Notes: generated by a model not told the origin, from the sequence alone. Numbered from the stretch's first letter, positions 11,206 through 22,947 are shown. The stretch: 64,000 bases of DNA from Ashinkailepas kermadecensis (GCA_034440615.1 JAOTOM010004838.1:372001-436000), one strand, 5' to 3'. Made by a program: numbers and translations.

Positions 11206-13370
11206 CAGTAATTAGTAATTTTTCGTTGTTTTGTATGTGATGTAAGATGACAGCTAATGGGAATTATAATATTCATCTGGACTAGAAATGTAATATATTC
11301 TATACACGGTAGAAGATTGCGAGTAATTGATGTCCGATTGCCGAAGATCGCTTGGGATTTTTCATCTTTATGTGCCGAACTCCGGATTGTGTCATTCTTC
11401 GCTATCTTCGAGGGAATTTTGTTCATCCTCCACTGTCTCCGAGAGAACTTGCTCTCCGAGCGACATTCAGGAGTTCCTATGGGAAGGGCGACACTCATTT
11501 TGTTGCGAAAAAATTTACTCAGGGCGCCAAGCGACACCTATTTCTGGTGAAACAATCGAAGAAAGCATGGAAGGCCGTCATATCTGCAAAAGGTGGGTAA
11601 TCATGAAAAATCATGTTTCGGAAATTTCATGTTATCCAATCCCGAGGGACAACCGGGATTTCACCACCCCTTTCACCACCCAATCCCACCCCCTCCCCAT
11701 TGAACCCGTACCTGATTGGCGACCAATTTCCCAGAATTGTATCTCGTCGGCGACCACCGAAAGGCTTTTTTGAGCCCTGCACAATCGCTAGTTTGAGATT
11801 CTGGGATTTTTGTACTTGGGCTTTTTGTCTTTGGATGCTACGGTTTGGGATGTTCTGAAGAACAGACATCACGACCGGTGGCCGCTATACCCAATTCTAT
11901 TTCTCAAGGAGGGAGACAGGAAATTTTCAACTTCGAACATGTAATTACTATATTGCTGCTAATTCCTGGTTATTGTTGGGTGGTATTGTCTTTCCTCACT
12001 CAAACGCCTCAGTGAAAGCATTCTCGAACTATGCCTAGCTGCGCCAGCATGCAAAATACTAATACAGGGTAGTCCTCCGCTTTGTCGAGACAAAAAAATC
12101 ATATAGCGTGCAAAACTATATGGGCAATGCATAAACTTCGTATGTCTCATGCGCAGCCCCACCCCCACCCAAACTACAAATTACTTTGTTGAGGAGTAAA
12201 TAAAAATTAAAACCATCTAGACATCAGGGAGATGTCCCCATCCCAGCCCCGCCTTCAGCACCTAAAATATCACACAAACTATAACGTAAAATTCCCTTAA
12301 CCTAAACGTCCACCTGCCTGCACCTTGATCGCAAACACTCGCTTTTATAGACATACATGTAACGTACTCGCTTTAAAGGCAGTGCAAGTGACCTCTATGG
12401 TCCGGCATGCCTAAAAAATAACTCCCCCCCACCCCATGCGCAGCGAAATTGAAACATGCCTAATGCTACCAATTTCCGCAATATATGAGGAAAAAGCTGT
12501 GACGTTACCTAGGCTTGAAGGCGAACTTTAGTGTACCTTTTAAAATAATTGTATTTTTGCGGCGTTTAATGCGCAATTCCAGACATTGGTCTTGTCAAGG
12601 CTATTTCTTGTATAGCATTTGTCTTGTATGACTGTAAGGTTTGCTTTAGAAGTCATGTGAGCCATATATTTATTTTTCCTTTGTTTAGGAATACCAATTA
12701 TAATGCAGTGTCCATGCAGCTTCTTGCTGACTTTTCTCTTTCATGGTATCATAAACTGGTAGATTGGCCCACACATGGCTCTCGTTTTTCCCCATATCAA
12801 TATTGAATGCTGCACATTGTCATTGGGCATGTAGGTAGGTACCTAGGTAAATATCAAGCTGATAGTGTGATGGGTGTGCTGCTGAAGATAATTCTAGTTT
12901 GCATATCCACAATCTCAATGATAACTGTGATTGTTGTTCACTGGACAATGCAAGTTTGACAATGACTGGAAATTAAGAAAGGAATGAATCCTGTTCAAGC
13001 TCCATATGCATGTGGTTTTGCTATTGGTGGTGTGTAAAAACATCAGTATGACAATGTAATTGTTGTTTTGTGGTTTTACATTTTTTTTCAGACAATCTGG
13101 TTTAAATTTCATCATCATCAGCGAATCTCAACATTTTATGCTGTAAGTTTTCCTTCCACAGTGGAAGGAAATCCAGCTATTTTGTTGCTTTTTGCACACA
13201 ATTTTGAATTTTGTAGCAAAAGGTGGAGAGTCAGTCCACTATCTAATCCAAATCTGTTTCTTTTCAGTACAAAGTGTGCTGGTTAACATCAACTAAGTTT
13301 TCTATGTACCTAACATGGTGTTTTTCTTCTTTTTTCTTTTAGCTTTTTTATCAGCATACAAATAGCATAG
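11206..13370. other. No gene seen
   Basis: About 2.2 kb of mixed sequence. Overlapping frames on both strands near 11205-11870 (up to 148 codons) share the same DNA and carry no recognisable motif. A lone GGTAGGTACCTAGG word lies near 12836. Confidence 0.4.
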
Positions 13371-13462
13371 GTTATTGGGGGCCCAAATCAACATTGGGGG
13401 GGAGCAAGATCAACATTGGTGGGGCCATGGCCCCCACAAAAGGATACAAATCGACGCCCCTG
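13371..13462. mobile_element. Possible DNA-transposon end (G-rich, ends CGACGCCCCTG)
   Basis: G-rich stretch closing with 'aaatcgacgcccctg' at 13448-13462. Its reverse complement starts CAGGGGCGTCG, similar in style to the hAT-like end at 24966. No partner end or target duplication was found. Confidence 0.3.
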
Positions 13463-13690
13463 CATATTTACTTTACTGCTACTGCTCTCACCAAAATTCA
13501 CAGCCTAGAACGTGTGTTATCGCAAGCGGTGTATTTGCCAAGATTGTGGACACCCGACAACCTTGGTGAAATTCAGACGATGTAATAACACACATTTCTG
13601 TGTAGTTTGTGACTAACAAACGATGTACTTTGGATTTTGTAGTTTTGTTAGCTCGTGATGTTAGTGAAATGCCATCTTTACAAATAACAG

Positions 13691-13738
13691 CACAAACTGT
13701 GTATTCACACGGAATTCGGTGTGAATACACAGCTTGTG
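13691..13738. repeat. Hairpin: 20-nt inverted repeat around GAATTC
   Basis: The arms 'ctgtgtattcacac' and 'gtgtgaatacacag' (13697-13710 and 13719-13732) are perfect. They extend outward to 'cacaa' and 'ttgtg' with one mismatch. The 8-nt centre holds GAATTC. Confidence 0.85.
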
Positions 13739-15019
13739 ATTTTAGTGAAATTGGCCTGATGGGTATTATGACATTGGGTTCAGGGGCGGCGGATTCAAAT
13801 TAGCCATGGGGTCAGGACAGCACGGGGATAATAGAACATTGATGCGCTGTTTGTGGCCTTTATGCAACACTTTCACACTACTCTCAATTTTTATTTGCAC
13901 TTGATACGGTGCGGGTTTGGTGACTTTGTTGCGATCCATTTCACAACTTCCTGCAATTTGATATCGGTGATGGTATCCGGGAAATTATATAAACGTAAAG
14001 TGTCGAGTTGATAAATATCGAAAGCAAAATATTGAAGGTGCAAAGTATCGCAAATGCGACGTAGCAAATCGCAAAATGTCAAATGCACAACACATCCATC
14101 ATGAAAAATGTCGAATAGCAACGTACCTAATGCGCAAAATATACAACACAAAATATCGCGGAATGAAAATGTTAGGCCACCAAGCCCCGTCACTTACAAC
14201 ACGTCACCTCCCTTGCTTACACCCTCCCTCACCATTCAGCTGTTGTGAGTTCGCTTTCGCTTATTGCACTGTGAAGGTTCAGGCTTTCAGAGTTTGAGGC
14301 CAGCAGAGGACTGCATCGCTCCATTTTTATTTTTCTCGACGTTGATGGGAGGACCCATGAATGCGTTTTTGGCGAAGCGTTTGTGGTATTTTTGCACTTA
14401 GACATGAAGCAGGAATAACGACGCCACTGCTACCTCTCTGCCATTTTCACGCCCTCAGTGTACCAACAGAAGCCGATTCACTGAACCCGTCCGTTGTCGT
14501 TCTCGGCTGGCATTCAAACGTGACGTCACGACCATCACAGAACGATCTGGGGAGGGGATTAATATTAATTGAGTGTCATTATTTTGTCATGTCTGGTCAA
14601 CATGAACGTTGTTATATTTCTTTATACAAAACTAGAACCAAAAATGGAAGGAAGCCATCTGCAAAGTGACTTGTACAACTCCATTGATAGTGTGTTGACG
14701 ATGCAGTACAATTGCCGCACTCGACGGTCGGCTGCTTCAACAGATGTAATTGCAGCAGCAACTGAAGATGGCAACAAACAAACAATACCAATGCGTTAGA
14801 CAGTATGGCAAAGTAATCACCCTCTGAACAACCGAGTCCATGGGAGCGGGCACAATCCACTGTCCTCAGCCGAAGTCACTCCAAACAGACGGCCAAAGCA
14901 CGAAGCGGATACCGACCCAGCCTGTGCTCTCGAGGTCACGACATCGCCATATAATGGTCACAGTCGGGCAAGACAGGCTCGGCATCAACATAGCAATGGA
15001 CTAGCGCTGACGGACGAAC
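13739..15019. other. No gene seen
   Basis: Mixed sequence with short overlapping frames of 60-102 codons and no domains. One TGACGTCA site lies at 14521-14528. Confidence 0.4.
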
Positions 15020-15370
15020 TCAACGGTCAAGGTCAGGTCGAGAGACCTCCATGACCGGAACCATTCTGACCGACCACCATCACCAGGGCCAGGTCGGGAG
15101 ACCTCCACGACCAGTGTCAGGTCGAGAGAACTTCACGTCCAGGGTCAGGCGAAGTGACCTCCATGAGCAGGTCAGGCTCGGTAACCACGACATAGGCTAG
15201 TCGGGGCCACACTCGTGACCTGAGTCGGGTCGGTTGGCCTTCATGACCTGGGCCAATCTGAATGACCCCACGCGTCGTGTCAGTCCGGAAGACGAGCCAG
15301 AGGTGTGGCCTCCGTGACCCCACGCGTCGTGTCAGTCCGGACGACGAGCCAGAGGTGTGGCCTCCGTGAC
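15020..15370. repeat. Degenerate repeats and a 51-bp direct duplication
   Basis: Recurrent 'gtcgagagacctccatgacc' words from 15020 to 15180. Then a near-identical direct repeat beginning 'gaccccacgcgtcgtgtcag' at about 15264 and again at about 15316. Confidence 0.75.
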
Positions 15371-15399
15371 CTGAACGCCCCGCAATCCTCCGGCCTCGA

Positions 15400-15880
15400 T
15401 CTGGAAGTAGGCGGTGTCCGGCGGCAGATACGGAGATAAAACCACACTGAACTGCATCAGGCGGGGACCGGTCCTGAAACAGATCATGTCACTGAGATCA
15501 TCACGGGTGGAGGGTGGGGAACACACACACTGAACTGAACCAGGCGAGTACCGGTCCTGAAACAGACCACATCCCTGAGATCATCACGGGTGGAGGGGTG
15601 GGGAACACACACACTGAACTGAACCAGGCGAGTACCGGTCCTGAAACAGACCACATCCCTGAGATCATCACGGGTGGAGGGGTGGGGAACACACACCCTG
15701 AACGGGATCAGGCGGGGACTGACCCTGAAATATGTCACATCCCTAAGATTATGACTGGTGGAGGGATGGCGAACATACTGAACTGGATCAGGCGGGTACC
15801 GGCCCTGAAACAGATCACATACCTGAGATTATGACTGGTGGATGAGGTGGGGGAGACGCTACACTAAGCTTTATCAGGCG
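15400..15880. repeat. Minisatellite, 84-bp unit
   Basis: About 5.5 copies of a unit containing 'cctgaaacagaccacatccc', 'gagatcatcacgggtgg' and 'gggaacacacac'. Neighbouring central copies are nearly identical (for example starts at 15556 and 15640); outer copies are diverged. Open frames of about 100 codons here follow from a period divisible by three. Confidence 0.9.
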
Positions 15881-16421
15881 GGGGCAGACCCGGAAACAAG
15901 TGTCTTACTTCTGGGATCGTGGCAGGTAAGTGGAGAATACCACAACTATGTACACGACATGCCGCACGCAGGGGGTGGCGTGCGGTGAACTGTGCTCGTG
16001 ACGTGACGTATGTCGCAGCGCCAAGTGCGTGAAGCGTAACAGTACGCGGAACAACATCAGGCGCACATAGAGGCGTTTGACAAATGCGGGAAATAGGGTC
16101 CCCTTTGTTGCGGACACACGATCGGGCATCCATACGTCGTAGGCAGAGAGTTCTGGTGGCGCGGAGACGAACGTCACCTATACCACCACCAAGTGACCTA
16201 CCCCGGGAAGTGTTGCTACACAGCCGAATTCACACAAGGAATGCGAGTACTTTGTGCGGAAATATTGGGGTTCAAGCTGGTTAAAATTACAAATTTAGAG
16301 CAGGTGCAATTCTGAGGTGTTGGGCTTAGGAGTCCATCCACGGCGTCGGTCATATAGCACATTTATGAGATGGTGGGTGGGAAAGTGTGGCTTGAAGCGC
16401 CGCAAATAGGCAGTGTATAAG
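15881..16421. other. No gene seen
   Basis: GC-rich, CG-dinucleotide-rich sequence with overlapping short frames on both strands. No motif was recognised. Confidence 0.35.
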
Positions 16422-16469
16422 CGTCGCACTTTTCCGGCCTTCCTATAGGAAGGCCGGAAAAGTGCGACG
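16422..16469. repeat. Perfect 48-bp palindrome
   Basis: Two 24-nt arms with no spacer and no mismatch. The left arm starts 'cgtcgcacttttccggcc' and the centre is 'cctatagg'. It can extrude as a cruciform, and on RNA would form a 22-23-bp stem. Confidence 0.97.
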
Positions 16470-17160
16470 ATCATGTCGGGTCACATAGCTGGTGCGCTTT
16501 TTTCCCTTACACTGGTGGTACGTTTATACCCTCTAGCTCGTAACTATCGTGTCACATTGCGGTGCATGTGTCACGACACACGGTGCGACGCACGTGCAGT
16601 GTGTCGTGACGTCAGACGTGCCGTGCTGTACCGTGACGTGTCGCCACGCGCACGCTTACCGGTCGACCAGTGTGAAGGCGGTGCGCGCCGTCTGCAGACG
16701 GGTCGTCACCTGGGTGGCCCAGGCCAGCCCCAGCGCTGGCGTGACGCAGTCCCTTGCCGGCGCCGTCACTCCCTCCGCGTCATGCGTCACGCTCGTCACC
16801 TGGCGGCCACGTCACACCGGTTAGCGACGTGACGTGTCGCAGGGCGATGGTGACGTCACATGGCCCTGCTGATGGAGGTGACGGAGATAGTGGAGACTGT
16901 GGACCCTCGAGCTCCGTCGCGGAAACGCGTCAGGGGAGGGGACAAGGGTAGTATTTGGGACGCTACGTCGCCTATTGCAATGTAATACTCAAAAGTGCTT
17001 CATGGCGCCTCCAGCAATCCTCACAACTCGAATGTTACCATTCTGGCTTCTAAACACACCAACTACTCTGTAATTCAACATCCTACCAACAGCCGCTTCT
17101 TGGTGCCACTTGCGACTCTTCCTCTTCCCGATACCGGTGGGCGGACGGGGGTAAACGCCA
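16470..17160. promoter_or_regulatory. CpG-rich region with TGACGTCA (CRE/ATF-type) sites
   Basis: Full palindromic TGACGTCA sites at 16607-16614 and 16851-16858, with many CGTGAC/GTCACG half sites between. Other full sites lie at 14521, 17508 and 17565. In animals this octamer binds CREB/ATF factors. No transcript start is visible, so a regulatory role is only a possibility. Confidence 0.3.
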
Positions 17161-17164
17161 ACAA

Positions 17165-17400
17165 ACAGGTGACGCAGCGCCAAAGTAAACACAAGTACGC
17201 TGAGAAGTACACGGTGCTCAAACACGGAACACCTGAATGAACGAAGCCGACCTGTCTCTATTCACCTGTGAAAACTGAAACGAAAACACAATTTTTTGCG
17301 GGGGGGTTGCAGGGCGACGACCCGCGACGGAAGCTGGAGCACACGGCTGGCGTCGGCCCAACGTAGCCGGAGCAAAGGCACATCGACAACGTTCTCCGGG
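17165..17400. repeat. Direct-repeat copy A (partner 18870-19110)
   Basis: Shares with 18870-19110 the ordered words 'gtgacgcagcgccaa', 'aacacctgaa', 'gaaacgaaaacacaa' (variant), 'cgacggaagctggagca' (variant) and the following segment. Similarity is about 70% by eye, so this is a diverged duplication 1.7 kb apart. Function unknown. Confidence 0.65.
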
Positions 17401-18369
17401 CTGTGGAAATCGGAACAATGGCTTTGGGTCAGCTGAATGTGATGTCGAGGGTCGGGACGCCGATGCACGCAGTTTCATTACCAGCCGTCAGTTGATCTGG
17501 CTGCATCTGACGTCATCAATGTGCTTGATCCCCACACCCCTACAGTTCTCGCTTTATGGCTAATTGACGTCACCAATTTATCCGATGAGAAGCCATTTTT
17601 TTCTACATCCGGCGTCACAGCCCTCTTCGCGGCCCCGAACTTCGAACATCCGACGTTATCACGTAAAGACATTTATGCGCCAGCTCTTATATCATCCCCA
17701 GCTCTGCCGGTCTATATCTGAGGTCAACATGTCATCCTGTCGGACAGTACTCCATCTGTACGCCATGTGCTCGTGCTCCGAGGACAGTCGAAGCACCGTT
17801 CCTCTCGGTCATCACTGCATAGGCGGTATGATGGGCGCTATATGGGGGCGCTAGTACCCCGATTAAGCTCAGCGGACAGATACATCACAGGAAGCTGGTG
17901 CACCTGCTCATGACGCGGGATACGTTGTTGTTGCATGGTTGGATGAAGTAAACAGGAATGTTGGCAATGAGTGGACGATGGGATGGGAGAGAAAAGACAT
18001 ACAACTATGGTCCACGTGTTCGCTAAGCATATCACCAGCTGAAGCTGGCACCGTTGCGGGAAGCAGTCTCGTGTCCGCGTGTGCCACCGCCGACCTATGT
18101 ACGTGATTGAAGAAGAATGCTTACGGCTATGTGCTGGCGTGGCTGACATCACGTCACGACGGATGTGCTGGTCACGTTCTGTTTTCGAGCTGATGATGCA
18201 AGTTCTAATGCGCTTGCGACTCGCTTCACAGGGTGTGCAGTGTTTCGTGTGTTATGATAGGTGGAAGGATCATGCCGGCAAATTAGTCATCACAGGAGGA
18301 AGTAATTTGGAAGCAAGCAGGTTTAAAACACCGATGCTTCAAGTGGGGAAAGGAGGACGACATGATGTC
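17401..18369. other. No gene seen
   Basis: Two TGACGTCA sites (17508-17515, 17565-17572). Frames of up to 120 codons (18079-18441) have no known domain and no supporting splice sites. Confidence 0.35.
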
Positions 18370-18600
18370 AATAAAGGATACAGCGGGTCCCAGAGAGACG
18401 ATCACGATGACTTTATCCTTAGAAGCAAGTCTGAAATGTAAGGAGGCATGAACTTTTCATCGGCTGTATGCGCTTCGAGTAATGGATGCCGCGGGTGGGG
18501 TCCAGGAGAGACGACCACAATGACGTGGTCTTTAGAGATAAGTCTGAAATATAAGCAGACATACATTTTCTATTGACTGTATACGCTTCGCCAGCCGGAC
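18370..18600 (+). repeat. Tandem duplication, period about 113 bp
   Basis: Two copies containing 'gagagacgatcacgatgac' (variant in copy 2), 'aagtctgaaat' and 'gctgtatgcgcttcg' (variant), starting near 18380 and 18493. Confidence 0.75.
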
Positions 18601-18869
18601 CCAGACAGTCGGCTGGGCGGAAACGTCACCGGAAGGCGTGACGCAAAACGGCACCCACAGCCCACCTACGAGCCCGTCGGTTTTTCGTGCCCTATCTGTC
18701 GGAACGGAACGCTAATGGATGGGTTTAGGCCCGCCCAAAATGAAACGCGGCAGAGCATTTGTGGTGGCTACGCATGACGGTAGTCGACATATCTGCCGAC
18801 AATGCGAACAGACGAAGCGGCGGCATGGCCGACCAACTGAGAAGATGGCGGCGGAGACTGTCACCAGAG

Positions 18870-19110
18870 TCGGGTGACGCAGCGCCAACGAAAATACCAG
18901 TAGGCTAAGAAGCCGACAGCTGCTTCAACATGCGGGTGGAACACCTGAAGGAATAGCGTCGACGTGTCGCCTCCGGCACACGAAAACGAAAACAAGACGC
19001 AGCTGGTGCCGCCCCACCTCTGTTGTTCGTGGTGGGGTATGACGATGAGTCTCGACGGAAACTGGAGCAGGCATGCTGGCACCGTTCCAACATAGCCCGA
19101 GGCAGGTGCA
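18870..19110. repeat. Direct-repeat copy B (partner 17165-17400)
   Basis: Second member of the diverged duplication described at 17165. The intervening 1.5 kb is not duplicated. Confidence 0.65.
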
Positions 19111-20535
19111 TTGGAAACGCGCCCCAGGCAGTCGCCCTAAAAAATCCCACTGGGTGCCGCGAAGGGAAACTTGGGGAAAATGGAAACACCGGAGCGAGTA
19201 AGAGGGTGGAACGAATGGCTGAATGCCGGAGAACATGGAAAAGTAGACAGGAGAATAGCATTCTAGATCTAGGCTCCGTGACGATTGGGTGCAGGAGACG
19301 GGGCCGGAACGAGCAGAGGGTGACAGGAGGTTTAGGATCTCAACTCGGTGGCGAGGAGGCGGAAGAGACAAGGGGATGGTGCAGACGGGTGCAAAGTCCG
19401 GGGTGTGCACCTGATTAGAGAAGCGACACATGCTGAATATGGATAACATCTTGAAGGAGGGCAACTCATTTGTTTGCGTCAGCGGCCGTCCAATGAAGGA
19501 AGCTTGTCACTCAGGATCATCTCCGGTTATGTTTCAAATAATAACCACGGTTGGTGCGTCGTATTGGGGAACAGAAGTTACATTTACTACCTATGAAAAG
19601 TAGGCTTCTATTACTCACACTCGGATACTTTTATTGCAACTCGAATAGTGTTGTAGTGTTGTCGAATACTGTAGCCAGAAATGCCCGTTACATTCGTCGG
19701 GCGTCACTACTGTTACTTTTCTACCCACTTCGATGTAATCGTGATCACGCCCACATTCAAGGCGATGTGTGCGAGTGCGGGCGGCTTCGCGGCAATATTA
19801 CCGAGTGCGCCGTTCAGAACACCCAAACAAATTAAATTGCCGATCTGGAACAAACTAACTTGTCTCGGATTCACTTGATATATCTAGCAACTTTAGATAA
19901 CTGTAGTGTATCAAACGTTTTATTGCACAGTTGCCGAGGTGTGTTCCCTACTTTTCCTCGTGATGTACCGGCGACGACTAATCAAAATGCGGAAAATGCT
20001 GGTATTTGCTATAGGTGTGCAAACATTTGCCATAGTTGGTGACAACCTGCGTGAGATGTGAAAGATCCAACTTATGCCATTTCAAAAATCTTGATTACGC
20101 TTACTTAGACAAAAGCATAAATACTAAAACCTTGAGTGACATGCCGATCATCTTCAATGAAATTGATTCGTTATCAAGCCCAGCCGTGCTGAACAATCTA
20201 AACTGGGACATATTTTTTTTCGAGGACATTAAATGGGGACACGTGGCACGTCGCGTTATCCCATTCAGGGGCACAGCTGCGATCACTCGGATATTAAATT
20301 CACCCACAAGGCCAAAAAACCCTGTTTCCTTGGCCGCGGTGCTGACGAATCAGCGGCCGGTAGATGATGCAAATTAGAATGGCTGTCATTTGTGAAGGCG
20401 TATGCAGAAAGGGGCCGGTCAACCACAGCAGGCCGGTGATAGACCCATGACACTGAAACCACTCCTGCTGGACAGGGGGGAAGCCAACATTCACATCAGC
20501 TGAACAGCAGAACCGGCAATTGGCACTCGGCTGTG
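19111..20535. other. No gene recognised
   Basis: Open frames of 113-179 codons occur on both strands (for example 18925-19464 minus and 20036-20377 plus). They are overlapped by other frames and show no domain, signal peptide or splice pattern that I can support. Confidence 0.35.
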
Positions 20536-22303
20536 CAGTAGGGTGTCCCAAAAAAACAACATTTTGGCCGTGCAAGCTGCCCAACCAAAACGGGGTGCTC
20601 TTTTAAACAAAGACTAAGCTGACCAAGTTTGGTCCCCCTCCTTTAAGTTTTGGTCCCCCCCCAGCCCCTCAAAGGTCAGTGACCCCACCCCAATGGGGTG
20701 GGAAAATCAATTTCATCGCACAGACCTGGGAGTGGGCTTATTTAAAAGCTTTCATTGAGCAGAACAAACTTAAATTCAGACAAAATGTTTGAATCACAAT
20801 ATTTATTGTTCTATGCGGCCATTTCAGATCCAACGCAACCGGAAATAACGAGCGGTTATCAGAGTAAGGCATTGCAGTGATCGCCGTGACTTGGTCTGTG
20901 AAGAAATGTATTTAGAAATGATAGAAGGGTTGTTTCGAGACAGTAACATACTATTTTCAGTTCAGTCCATTATTTTGACCTATTGACATATACCTATTGA
21001 CATATATTTGACCTATTGACAACTCACAGTGGCACATCAACATCAGTATGCTAATCAACATCACTATGTTAGTTACAGGTCGAACTGTGAGAATGAGAGT
21101 GCACAATGAAAGTGAAGTAGATGCACATTTAACCCGATAATGTACAATACTATGGCAAAACAATCCGTTTCTCATCTGCGCTTCATCTGTGCCAGCCACG
21201 TTGCACTGTCTACTCAGTCGTAGTCTCATGCCGTCAGCATGCACGATGCACAGCCAGCTCAGATGTGACGCGTCCAGAAGTCCTGGACGCGTCACATGAT
21301 CTAGCACCATTCGTGGGGCCAAGATCTTTGCTGATGTTCAGCCTGCTGGACAACCGTGAGGCTTGGTTGAAAAACCATCCCAGCCAGTGGGCAGATGACG
21401 ATGAGTATGTTCGAATGGAGAATGAAATGCAGCAGTTGTCAGTCGTGAATGACGCAGCCGAACGTGGTATTAAGGACATTACCGAGTACGCAGACATGGC
21501 TAGAGACGGCAGAGTTAGAAGTCGTATAATCGTAGTGGCGAGTTCACACCGGGCTGCGGTCCCGTCAATGCGGAAAAGTGAGCTGGCTGTGCATCGTGCA
21601 TGCTGACGGCATGAGACTACGACTGAGTAGACAGTGCAACGTGGCTGGCACAGATGAAGCGCAGATGAGAAACGGATTGTTTTGCCATAGTATTGTACAT
21701 TATCGCGTTAAATGTGCATCTACTTCACTGTCATTGTGCACTCTCATTCTCACAGTTCGACCTGTATCTAACATAGTGATGTTGATTAGCATACCGATGT
21801 TGATGTGCCACTGTGAGTTGTCAATAGGTCAAATATATGTCAATAGGTATATGTCAATAGGTCAAAATAATGGACTGAACTGAAAATAGTATGTTACTGT
21901 CTCGAAACAACCCTTCTATCATTTCTAAATACATTTCTTCACAGACCAAGTCACGGCGATCACTGCAATGCCTTACTCTGATAACCGCTCGTTATTTCCG
22001 GTTGCGTTGGATATGAAATGGCCGCATAGAACAATAAATATTGTGATTCGAACATTTTGTCTGAATTAAAGTTTGTTCTGCTCAATGAAAGGTTTTAAAT
22101 GAGCCCACTCCCAGGTCTGTACGATGAAATTGATTTTCCACCCCATTGGGGTGGGGTCACTGACCTTTGAGAGGCTGGGGGGGCGACCAAAACTTAAAGG
22201 AGGGGACCAAACTTGGTCAGCTTAGTCTTTGTGTAAAAGAGCACCCCGTTTTGGTTGGGCAGCTTGCACGGCCAAAAAGTTGTTTTTTTGGGACACCCTA
22301 CTG
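20536..22303. mobile_element. DNA element with 726-bp terminal inverted repeats
   Basis: Left arm 20536-21261 and right arm 21579-22303 are reverse complements with only scattered substitutions and a 1-bp length difference. Termini read CAGTAGGGTGTCCC. A 2-bp TG flanks both ends, so the target duplication is either TG or not resolved. The unique centre is about 317 bp, opens with a 15-nt-arm hairpin (21263-21297), and carries an open frame. No transposase core is present, so it is a non-autonomous long-TIR (foldback-like) element. The scattered differences between arms argue against an assembly fold-back. Confidence 0.9.
21265..21606 (+). CDS. Open frame in the centre of the long-TIR element
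   Basis: 113 codons, mostly in the unique centre. The middle has a well-formed, codon-like stretch: L-A-P-F-V-G-P near residue 12, W-L-K-N-H-P-S-Q-W, then V-V-N-D-A-A-E-R-G near residue 70. The V-N-D-x-A-E-R-G word resembles a conserved segment I associate with uncharacterised, mobile-element-like invertebrate proteins, but I cannot name the family. The first and last residues are read from palindromic or TIR sequence and are probably not native. It looks like the C-terminal end of a larger protein, left or captured inside the element. Confidence 0.4.
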   Translation: MTRPEVLDASHDLAPFVGPRSLLMFSLLDNREAWLKNHPSQWADDDEYVRMENEMQQLSVVNDAAERGIKDITEYADMARDGRVRSRIIVVASSHRAAVPSMRKSELAVHRAC

Positions 22304-22599
22304 TGCAGCCTGGCCATGAGAGGGTACACTATTCTACTTAGAAAGGCGGCGCTCTCCACGTGGGGCATATACCTCTGTGTCCCCTGTTGGATGAATCATG
22401 CAATATCCGAAGCACCCGTGCGCCATTGGCATACTCCGAGTCCCGACGAGCACGGGCCGGCGGCCGGCGAAGTGCCCGTCTAACGATTCGTTCTCGTCTG
22501 TCGTCGGCAACAAACACGTTCGCCTGGCGCCACAATATCGGCCAGGTCGTGCAGTGCGCATGTCATCGACGCCATCCTTCGTCGGGCTGATCGACGGCG

Positions 22600-22607
22600 T
22601 ATAAATA
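22600..22607 (+). promoter_or_regulatory. TATA box (TATAAATA)
   Basis: A canonical TATAAATA flanked by GC-rich DNA, 84 bp upstream of the start codon at 22684. A transcript start near 22630-22638 (around 'gagcagtag') would be at the usual distance. Confidence 0.75.
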
Positions 22608-22683
22608 GCGCCGCCTGCCGACGGTGGGCAGAGCAGTAGCCGCCACGAGCCGACAACCGCCCACCCCGCCGTACCTGACCGTC

Positions 22684-22947
22684 ATGCTGCGCAGCGTAGT
22701 AATGTTCGCGCTGCTGGGACTCGCCCTGGCCGCGAAGCTGCACGGCAGAGGTGTCATCGGCCACCCCAAACCCGACGTCAGTGGCCGCATCCGTGCCGGC
22801 TTAGGTGGCGGCTACGGTGGCGGCTCCGGTAGCTTCCAGCATCGCAACTTCAATGGCGACTCAGTGCGTGGCTTCGATGGCGGCTCCGGAAATCATGGTT
22901 ACTCCGCTGAGCCGGGCTTCGGGGGCTATAATGTTCGTGGTAACTAG
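22684..22947 (+). CDS. Small secreted glycine-rich protein
   Basis: 87 residues from ATG 22684, preferred over the in-frame ATG at 22624 because it places a hydrophobic signal peptide first (MLRSVVMFALLGLALAA, probable cleavage after Ala-17 or so). A short basic segment (KLHGRG) follows. The rest is Gly-rich with repeats of GGGYGGGSGS and FxGxS type and Tyr/Phe/Ser, resembling cuticular, antimicrobial or silk-like short proteins of arthropods in composition only. The TATA box lies 84 bp upstream and an AATAAA at 23164. It appears complete as one exon, although a 'gtaact' donor-like word overlaps the last codons and a 3' splice cannot be excluded. Function unknown; probably an extracellular or cuticle component. 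Confidence 0.65.
   Translation: MLRSVVMFALLGLALAAKLHGRGVIGHPKPDVSGRIRAGLGGGYGGGSGSFQHRNFNGDSVRGFDGGSGNHGYSAEPGFGGYNVRGN

Noticed and set aside
13782..13800. 'caggggcggcggattc' as left end of a transposon paired with 13462
   Set aside because: Orientation and flanking 8-mers do not match; no target duplication found.
20536..22303. Palindrome as an assembly fold-back artefact
   Set aside because: The arms differ at scattered single bases and the centre is unique, so they are separate sequences; still worth confirming with reads.
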